Part shown: in pieces, positions 49,644 through 59,700 of the stretch | Numbering within the stretch: the first letter of the stretch is position 1 | Layout: each line of letters starts with the position of its first letter | DNA from: Manduca sexta | Lineage: Eukaryota > Arthropoda > Insecta > Lepidoptera > Sphingidae | Assembly: GCF_014839805.1 (NCBI RefSeq) | Contig: NC_051136.1 | Span: forward strand, 2,356,001 to 2,420,000 | DNA: 64,000 nt | Reading direction: 5' to 3' | The notes under the pieces: model-generated | Seen by the model: only the letters and a program-made list of their open reading frames with translations | What the model was told of the DNA's origin: nothing | The model's database searches: none | Translations under genes and position numbers: made by a program

Positions 49644-52600
49644 TCAGCCGCTCAGATATAATTGCTTTTTAAGATGAGTGTAATAAACAGGATATCCAGG
49701 TACTGCTTTGTTTTGCAATACCTGTATTAAAACTGGATCCGCTGCTGATAGTGTAGACGCGTGATTAGGGGCAAGGTTACCACGATATTGGTTCAGATGT
49801 TTACATCTAAACTATAGAAATTTACACAGTAATTGCGAGATTGGTCTGAGCTGCCGAATTAGCGATAAAACCTCCCTAAATATAGTAATAAGACGGAAAT
49901 AAGTTTTGTGCATCATTAGCAGTTGCTACACTGCGAGGGATAAATGCTATAAGTTTATAGAAGAATAATAAAGTGGGAAGATAAAATAAATATAATTAAA
50001 TAACTAATGCCAGTGAAAATGTCGATAGTTTCAATATTGCATGTGGCGATTCCTTAAGTCATTATGATAAGTAGTTTTGAATACAAAATATACACCACGG
50101 TTAACCTTTTGCACCGATTTCGGCTTAAATTAATTATAGATATCTATATATATAAAAGAAAGTTGTGTTAGTTACACAATTCATAACTCAAGAACGGCTG
50201 AACCGATTTGGCTGAAAATTGCCGTGGAATGTGGGGGTAGCTTAGTACCAGGAGACAGACATAGGATACTTTTTACTATTGTAAAAAAGCTGAAGAGTTT
50301 GTTCGAACGCGTTAATTACACGGACAACAGGTACGAATTGAAAAATTTGAATTTACTGAATCTAAGTTTACTGTTGGATATCCCATTTATCGAGGGAGAT
50401 TTTAGGCTACGTACCATCACGCTATGACTAATAGGAGCAGAGTATCAATGTAGATGTTACAAAAACGGGGAAAAATGATTACCCTTCCTTTTGAGTTATT
50501 GTTTGTTATTGCGTGCGCGGCGTAAACGATTAAAGTTACGCAACAATCATGTATGAGGGAACTGTTCCTGTTAATTTGTTTTGTATATATTACAAAATAT
50601 AGTCCCCTGTCACATCTCGTTGTCATCTAAACGCGATAAACTTTAAAACTTCACATCGGATTTCGATGAAATTTGCTATGGAGATAGTTTGTGAGGCTGG
50701 GACAGACATAGGCTACATTTATCTCGGAAAACACCTTTACGGAAGCGAAGACGCGAGTTAAGCTAGTATATTATACAACAAAGTCCCTCACCATATCTGT
50801 CTGCCTGTCTAAATGCAATAAACTCGAAAATATAAATTAAAATACTGGTGATAGGTCTCTCATATGTGAGAGTTCGCCTGTGTCGGTACCACCGCAATGT
50901 CTATTTCTGCCGCCAAGCAGCAGTGGGTAGTTACTGTTGTGTTCCAGTTTGAAGGACATTATAGCCAGTGTAACTACTGGACATAATAAGAATTAAGATC
51001 TCATGTCTCAGGATGACGAGCGCAGTGGGATACCAAACAATTCTTTGTAATTCAAGGTGTTGGATGGTGTTTCTACTGTATGTGGGCGGTCGTATCGCTT
51101 ACCATCAGGCTAATGGCAAGTTTGTTTCGTCATTCAAAGCAATAAAAAAAAGTACTCAATGGATTTCGATGAAAATTGCTGTGGAGATACTTTGAGACCT
51201 TCGGAAGAATATAGGCTACTTTCTATCCTGGGAATTATATTGTGAGACTTTTATCCTAGGAAATTATTTCACGCAGGGGTAGCTGTGAGCAAAAACTAGT
51301 GTTTCTGACACGTTAGTATACTATATAATATACTTGTGCACTATATGTACTAATAACCTGTTGTAAAAATAACCTGTTGTATATAAAGCACTGCCGATTG
51401 GTTTACGTGAAACGGTGTTAAACTTGTTAATTTTGTTATAATTAGGTCTTTGCATTTCAAACCCTCTGTACCTATTGTTAAGTGTTTCATTACAAGGTGT
51501 TTCCTGTGACCTCGATGGGGCATGCAATTAATTACCCACGAAATTTAATGTTCGATACGTCTCTCTCTCTTCTATATATTATTTTCTCCGGACGTGTCGA
51601 AGTGTTTGCAGCCGTCATGGCTACGAGGTGGACCGGAGGGTTTGTTCGTACGAAAAGTCAAAGTAACAATATCTGTTCAAAAAAGTCTAAGTTACAGTAT
51701 CAGTAGAGGTGATTTGGCAGCCGGTCTTTTGGATTCTTATTTATTGGATAATTAAATGATCGTAATATTTGAAGATTAGTTTTATTTTGTGGTCTAACTG
51801 TGTAAATGGGCCAATGATGGTTAAGTAAAACATCATTTGGCCACCAAACCTGTTTGGTGTATTTCATTAGCGGGAGTAGGTGTTCAGTCGCGAGCAACGC
51901 CCAACCCTGAAGATGGTAGAGGCCATGAGGGCCTTTAAGTCGAGACGCCATGGAGGAATGGCATCTTGGGCTTGAGGCCCCGGACCATCACGGCAGTGCG
52001 ACCTGTCTTTGCTGAATGGCTGAACAGGTACCACAGTGCGGCAAATTTTCGGTTGCCATAGATATTCACCGGGCATGGCTGTTTGGGTGATTATCTGTGC
52101 CGGATCGTAGGTACGGAGATGTCGACCGTGTGTCACTTTGAAACTGCCCGCGACAAATAAATATTTTCTTGACATTTACTTGGTCAGATGAATTAGGGTA
52201 CAGGAATCTAACCCATAGCTCCTTATTGAATAAAACAGTATTATCAATATCATTAATGTATTTTGATCACAATTGGACAGTGTTGTATATAGTATAAAAT
52301 AATTTGAACAAAAAATAGCCAATGATAGCGAAGTATAAAAAGCTGGCAATTTTAAACCAAAATTGCATTCTGACGCCTTTTTTAGTGTTTTCTAAATTGT
52401 CCTTGACGATGTATTTACGAAATCCAAGAAAATAGGTCACGAGTAAGTCCTCATACAGAAGAGGTGTCATATTAAAGTTGAACAGGACTTTATCTGTTAT
52501 GGACAGCCTGTTGTACAAGTCGACGGTGTTGCCATCCTTGAAGGTCCACTCGTTGGTCAAAAGTACGACAGCACCAAAGTTGTCTTGTAAATTTTAGTGT

Positions 52601-53707
52601 ATACTTTCATGACCCTGGAAATAAGCATTTGAATACTTTAAGAAGTATTTTTGGAATTAAAATTGTTTACATTTGATAGTAAATGGCTTGTGGTGTTATA
52701 TATATTTTAAAATGAATGATTTTGCATTAGTTTTTACCAAAACTTACGAAGGTATTCCCGCAGGCAGTTTCAATCGTAATAAAAGACCAGCGTGTCAACG
52801 AAGTACGCAGGTATATAGTGCAGCATCCAGTATAGAAGCCGAAAGATGAATTTGTTGCTGGTTTCCACAAACCCGCAATACCAAACAGATTTAGGAGATG
52901 CGAGAGATCTCATTCGGTGAGTACGGAGGATTTTGTTGCCAGCATCTGGAATATAAATAATAATAATACATAATAATATTAGCTCTGTATACACTGTCAC
53001 ACAGTTGGGCACGGGCTTCTTCTAATACTGAGAGGGATTAGGCCTTAGTCCACCACGCTGGCCTAGTGCAGATTGGTAGACTTCACACACTCTCGAAATC
53101 CCTATAGAGAACTACTCAGGTATGCAGGTTTCCTCACGGTGTTTTCTTTCACCGTTAAAGCCAGCGATTATTCACAAAGAATACACACATAATATTTAGA
53201 AAAGTCAGAGATGTGTGCCCTTAGGTTTCGAACCTTTTTTATTTTTGTTTCGTGGAGATAGTGCCTTATCACTACCGCCCAGCCTTCATGGGGGCGACTA
53301 GGTGGTTATGTTAGGATTACCGTGCCTTACGACCCGGCGTTGAACCGCTCGGATTTGATGATGACCTTCAGATGACCGCCGGGCGGAGTCCCTAACCTAT
53401 ATACAACGCACGGCAAACCAACTAAAACTCCGCGGTGGCTCTCTTCAGCGCATTAAGGACGGCTTCCTCTGATAGAAGTGTCTGAGTCGTCGTCCGCAGC
53501 TGGTCCTGCGCATTTGTGCCTGTTGCGGCCCGTCTCCTATGAGGAAGGCGGGGGGTATTCTCAGAAGCCCCCGCGCATCCGGTCGGTGTGGCGGTCATCG
53601 CAATGTGCGAGATGTGCACTATGTACACTAAGGGTGTACGGCCCCCAGCCGCTCGTTGACGACCCCCCGATAGCTTACTGTAGCCTAGTAGCCTTTACGA
53701 CAGGCAG
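49644..53707. repeat. Right copy of ~4.1 kb duplication flanking the N gap
   Basis: Direct repeat of 45056-49143; the offset drifts from about 4588 to 4564 bases, from small indels. This copy continues without interruption into FAR-4, so it is the better candidate for the true locus. It contains an exon 8 relic (49722-49757), Helitron-like elements (50145-50767, about 50777-51300), the common repeat at about 50865-51140 (minus) and an R1 fragment (about 51870-52150). Confidence 0.9.
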
Positions 53708-56700
53708 ATGATACGGGGATACCGTGGTGGAATTCGCCAGACGCTCTCAACCCACAGGGCGATTGAGTTTCGAACCTACGGCCATTTGTCTCGGCAGTCC
53801 GTTCCACAACCAACTAGGCTATCGCCACTTCCAGATTTGCATCTGGAATATCATAAAATAAAAAAATAGAATTTCGGCTTAATTACATGGTAGAATTATT
53901 CTATTTATCCTTGTAAATAAATGCTTATTGTTTTTTATAGCTTCGAATGGAGAGACTAGCTTGCCGTTCGCCTGATGGTAGGTGATATGACCGCTCATAG
54001 ACAGTAGAAACACCATCCAACATCTTGAATTATAAAGTATTGTTAGGGATTTCACTGCGCTCGCCATCCTGAGACATGTGAAATGTTAAGTCTTATTATG
54101 TCCAGTAGTCACACTGGTTTTAATGTCTTTCAAACCGGAACACAACAGTGACTTCCCACTGTTGCTTGGCGATAGAAGTAGACATTGCGGTTGTACCTAC
54201 CCAGGCGGACGCAAATATGAGAAACCTACCACAAGTGAAGTGTTCACCATTTTTGTTCTTAGTTTGGACCCATCTCACGGAATTTAAGCCTGCATCAATT
54301 TTAATAATTAACTTGGCTGTGTCGATAATAATTTTTCACACTAAACTATTTTAAGTGAAATAATTTACTGATATTAAACTTGGATCCGCTGCTGATAGTG
54401 TAGACTTTCAGTTGTTTGTCGTCGTTGTCGTGTCTGTTGCGAGTTTCCACAGCAGAGGCGATGATAGCATTGGTGACGAAATCAGCTGGCATAACGCATA
54501 AATCTATGTTTTCTCTGAGCATCACGTGGGATACTCCAATTATAACGTTTAGGAGCATCTGAAATTAAATAGCATTGTATCTTGCTTTAACCATCAAAAG
54601 AGACTCAAAGGCACAACTGCAGCACCCGAACATCAATGGAGTTATTATTCCAGTGCGATTAGGGACGAGTCCTTGAACCAAGATGGTGATATTGGTTCAG
54701 CTTTTTTTATGCAATCGAAACTTACAATCTGGAAATTTACATAGTAATTAATTACTCGAGATTGGTCAATGAGTACATATAAAGGGTTTAGGCAACGTGC
54801 AACACATGATGGTGTCAAAAAGGGTGTCAGTTCATCACAAAATGCCGGCTTGAGCGTACGTGACGCTGGTTTCCAACTGGAACCTTCTTTTAGTAAGATG
54901 GTTACTCACGGATAATAAAAAAATGAATAATAAAATAGCGAAAAAAGGAATCAACCAGAAATTATGAATATCATTAAATGACTAACCCCAGCGGCTCCGT
55001 AAACACAGGACGGGTCAATCCACCCGGGCGATGGTTCAGTATACGCACCTAACACTGAAATGCACTATATCAGTAGATGATCGATTGCAGACCTATGCTC
55101 TGCGGATAAAAATAAATATTAACGGAAAACAAAATTAGTGCGCAAGCGCATCTGAATGCATTCCACGTTGACTGTGTGTATTCATAATATTACGGTTGAA
55201 AAAGCATGAATGGCAAAGGAATAAGTGTCACCTTAAACGTCCCGGTTACGGAATAACCGTACAAATTTGTATAGCCCTCACACTTAGATTGCTTGTTATA
55301 GCGATACAATTCTATACAAATTTTTTAGAGGAAAACCGATGTCTACTACTCGGTAACTGGAACATGTGGAAAGACACCCAGAGATTCATCGCGTCGATAG
55401 TAAGATATTCGGAGGCTTAAAACCTGTCCACTTTCCCTATTAGGGAAGTACTAACTTTATTTTTTAATTTGAATAAAAAATGCTATTTATTTAAAATGAT
55501 TAATTATTTAATATAAATAGCATAATATTATTAAAAATAAATAGCATTATAAATATAAAAAAATGAAAACCTAGCATATTTACCGATAGGCGGCCTTACT
55601 ACACAAGCTGGTATATCTCCGAGGTTGCTGCGTACAAGTTCCTCCGTCACTGCTTTTGTGAACGTGTAAGTGTTTGGCCAACCGTCAATTAACCTACAAA
55701 ATATGAGAAAATACTCGAAGCGTTCAATGAATATTGTTCACCAACGCAAAATGAAGTGATCAATACATTTAACTTCAGTAACCGGATACAAGAAGTAGGT
55801 GAAAGTTTTGATAGTTTTACTCCAATATTAAGAAACTCCTAAAATTTGTAATTTAAAGATTTAGAAGACAGAATTTTAAGAGACAGAATAGTCATGGGCA
55901 TCACAGACAAACATCTACAACAGAAACTTTTGGAAATAAGTGACCTCACTTATTTCCAAAAGTTTCTGTTGGATTCTGTTGGATAAGGCAGTGAACAAGT
56001 GCAGAGCTGCAGAGCTGTCAAGAGAGCATGCCAGAGCCATCCAGAAGCAGGTCAACCTTTCATTGAATGTGGATACTATATCCAACCATCAACGTCATAA
56101 CTCTAGTAATAAAGAAGTTAAGTACAATAATAATTTAAGCAGAAATAAACAATTTAATAACAATTTTAGCAGAAACTTTTATCAGTGCTTAAAATGTAGT
56201 CGGATACATGGCCCGAGGCAGTGCCCTGCTTATGGAAAAACATGTAATATTTGTCATAAATTAAATCATTTTGCTACTGGATGTAAGAATAAAAGTGTAC
56301 ATGACTTAGAAAAGATTGATGTTGTAATGAGTAATAATTTAGTACAAGATTCATGACTAGTTAAAGTTTGTTATTCGATAGGTAATAATATTAAAAATAA
56401 TGAGTGGTTAGAAGTCATTAAGGTTGAAAACCAAATTATAAAATTCAAATGTGATACCGGTTCACAAGTAAATGTCTTATCATTAAACCAGTTAAAACAA
56501 ATAGTCTGTGACGATAACCTTGAATGGTCTGAGATTAATATTATATTAGAGGCTTTTAGGGGCACCAAGATTAAACCACTTGGTAAAAATAAATTAACAA
56601 TAATAAACTAGGGTAAAAAAATTATGACTGTATTCATAATAATAAAAGAGATTGTAAAACCTATTTTAGGATTGGATACATTGTTGAAGTTAGAATTATT

Positions 56701-59700
56701 AAATAATAATATTAATAGCATAGATAGCATAGGTCAGATAGACAATGTAGAAAAGGACATTATTATTAATTAATATGCTAAACTTTTTCAGAGAATTGGT
56801 GTATTTGAAATATCGTTGGAACTACACATTCAGGCAAGGCCAGTAATTGAGCCACCACGAGCCCTGTGGCTCGGGGCATCTAAAGAATTCCGCCACGGTA
56901 TCCCCTGCCTGTCGTAAGAGCCGACTAATTGGGGCTTAGAGCGAGTCGCGGGCGAAAAGTGGGGGGCTGCTCGCTCGACTACAGCGACTCTGAGGTGGAC
57001 GACAATGCGGGTAGTAGGTCTCCCGATATCGTAGACTCCAAAGGAGTCATTCAGCATGAGGGGCATCTTAGCCCCTTCAATTAGAGAGGTGCCGCAATGC
57101 GGTATCGCGCTGGGACGGTTCACAGCAGCTATCTTAGTGCAACAAGATACCCCGGGGCCGTCCCGTATGCGCCGAAGAAGGCCACCGCGGGTTTGGGGTT
57201 GGTATGCTGGTGTAGTTTATACAAGGGTTAGGGACTCGGTCCAACGCTCGCTTGGATGATGTTATACTCCCGAGTGTCGACATTGGGCTGTAAGACTGGT
57301 GAAACCAACATAACCATTCCACTGACCCTCCGAGTGGTGGTAGCGATAACGCGTTTTTTCCCCGCGTAAAAAAAAAAAAAGCAGTTAAGCCACCACGACG
57401 AGTTCCACTTGTGTTAATGGATCGTCTGGCAGCTAAGCTCATAAGTCTTGTGGAACACCAGATTGTTGAGAAGGTAGAACATCCAAAATCTTTTGTAAGC
57501 AATTTAGTTATAATAGAAAAAAGTAATGGTAACTAGAGATTTTTTTTAGATCCTAGGGAATTAAATAAAGTACTAATTAGAGAATATCATCTCATTCCCA
57601 CTTTGGAAGAATTAATTGCTAAATTATGTAATAAATCTATTTTTTCAGTAGTTGATTTATCCGATGATTTCTATAACATTTGACTTGAAAATAATTCAAC
57701 AGATTTTTGCACATTTAGCAATCCTCTGGGGTGCTATAAGTTTTTGAGATTGCCATTTGGAATATCAGTAGTTCCAGAAGTTTTTCAAAAATATAGTGAA
57801 AGAGCATTTGGGGTATTTTAGGAGTAGTAATATATTGTGATGACCTATTGATTTGCGCTGACAATGAAGTTGAGCATGACATAATATTAAAGATAGTATT
57901 TGAAAGAGCAGAGTTACATAGTGTTCAATTTAACAAACGAAAATTTCAGTATTAATTAAAGGAAGTAAAATTGCTTACTCATATTTTTTCTAAAGTTGGA
58001 ATAAAAATTGATCCTGATCGTGTAAAAGCGATTTTAAATATCAAGAGTCCAAATAATAAGAAAGAATTATAAATATTTTTGGGAATGGTTAATTATTTAA
58101 GAAAATTTATTGACAAATTAGCTGAGATTGCAGCACCATTACAGTCATTGTTAAAGAAAGATGTAAATTGGCTATGGACAGAATGTAGCATGGTTGAGTC
58201 TGTGGTCCTGCAATTGTCAGGTAGAGGTGTCAGCTGTCAAGTGTGACAGCTGACGTTTTAAAAAGAGAGAGCCCTCCTCTCCCCTGTGCCCCTTGAGGCC
58301 CCTTATGTTTGGACCATTGGTATCCGTGGTTGATTTTATAAAATAAAAACTTAAAACAATAAGAGTGTTATTAAAAACTAAAATAACCTTGTTACTACAC
58401 AAATATGAATATCTCTACTTACTCCTTCGTGATGGAGACCAGCCTTTCATCTGCCATGCTCTCCGCCATGCCTATCAACGCATCCGGGTGAATTGGGCTG
58501 GGGTAGAACTGTTCCAACACATATGATTTGATTCTGTCTCGAGTCGCTTGACAGTATGCTGTCGATACGTACACGAATGATCTGGAATCATTTATATGAG
58601 CTTATGTCAGTTTATTTGAAGAAGTACGTACAGATGCAGTTACATTCGCCAAGTTTATTCCTACCCCAAAACGTGCATTTCGTGCCTTCACATTAGAAAT
58701 GAAACAATTTTCTGCATTTTATTGCGTTTTTTTTATATTATTATTTTCTGTCGATGTTTTGAAGACTTTGCAGCATTCATGGTCACGGTTGGTCGTCCGA
58801 AAAGTCAAAGTTACAATATCTACCTACATTATACAATTATACAAAAACTTAAATAGTTTTAGCTATTGACGGTCTGATCTACGCAGAATGAGCTCGCAGT
58901 AGGTATTTTTAAGTCTGGCAGCCGGTTTTTTGGGTTTATTTATTTAATGATTTCTTATGTTTACGCGAAACTAATTTTCGGATTCTATCGCGGTGCTTTA
59001 TTTATTTATTTAATAAAAAAAAAAGACGCAAAACAGATTACAATCAAATTTAAAGCTAATTATAAAATATACAAGCATAAAAACTAGATTGTATTCCTGA
59101 ACATTGGTTCCGGGTTAATTAGATGTAGAACAGGAATTAATTCGCTTGAGTATAATTCAAATCTGCCATTCATAACGTCATGATGTTTGGTATTATACGA
59201 GCGATACACATGAACTATCAGGTTATAGAATGAAATGTTGTTCCTACAAACTTGCAATATGAAAACATATCGATTTCGGAATTCATTATGAATAAATTAT
59301 GAAAATATTTGTCAATTACCACTAAATCGTTAATACAAATTCCTACATTAAGCATATATAATTAGAAAACAGGCTAAACATTTCATTATTATTAAATATA
59401 CAGTGTTAAAGATATTGGTGACGCATTTTTTTTTATTGCTCTGAATGACGAGACGTTCTTGCCGTTCGCCTGATGGTAAACGATACGACCGCCCATAAAC
59501 AGTAGTAACACTATTCAACACCTTGAGATACAAAATATTGTTTGGTATTCCACTGCGCTCGCCATCCTGAGACGCAAGTCTGCTTATGTCCAGTAGTCAC
59601 ACTGGCTACAATGTCCTTTAAACCGGAACACAACAATGACTACACACTGTTGCTTGGCGGCAGAAATAGACATTGCGGTGGTACCTACCCAGGCGGACTC

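Larger units (their letters stand above)
55694..58399 (+). mobile_element. Ty3/Gypsy-type LTR retrotransposon relic in FAR-4 intron 5
   Basis: It starts inside gag (about 55700) without a 5' LTR and ends with a probable 3' LTR. Gag shows [10 protein letters not shown] and a CCHC knuckle ([14 protein letters not shown]) at about 56246-56287. Pol shows a protease-like region ([13 protein letters not shown] near 56450) and a reverse transcriptase ([33 protein letters not shown]). Many stops, a hairpin and a 528-bp insertion show that it is dead. It replaces almost the whole exon 5-6 intron, leaving about 24 bases between LTR and exon 5. Confidence 0.8.
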
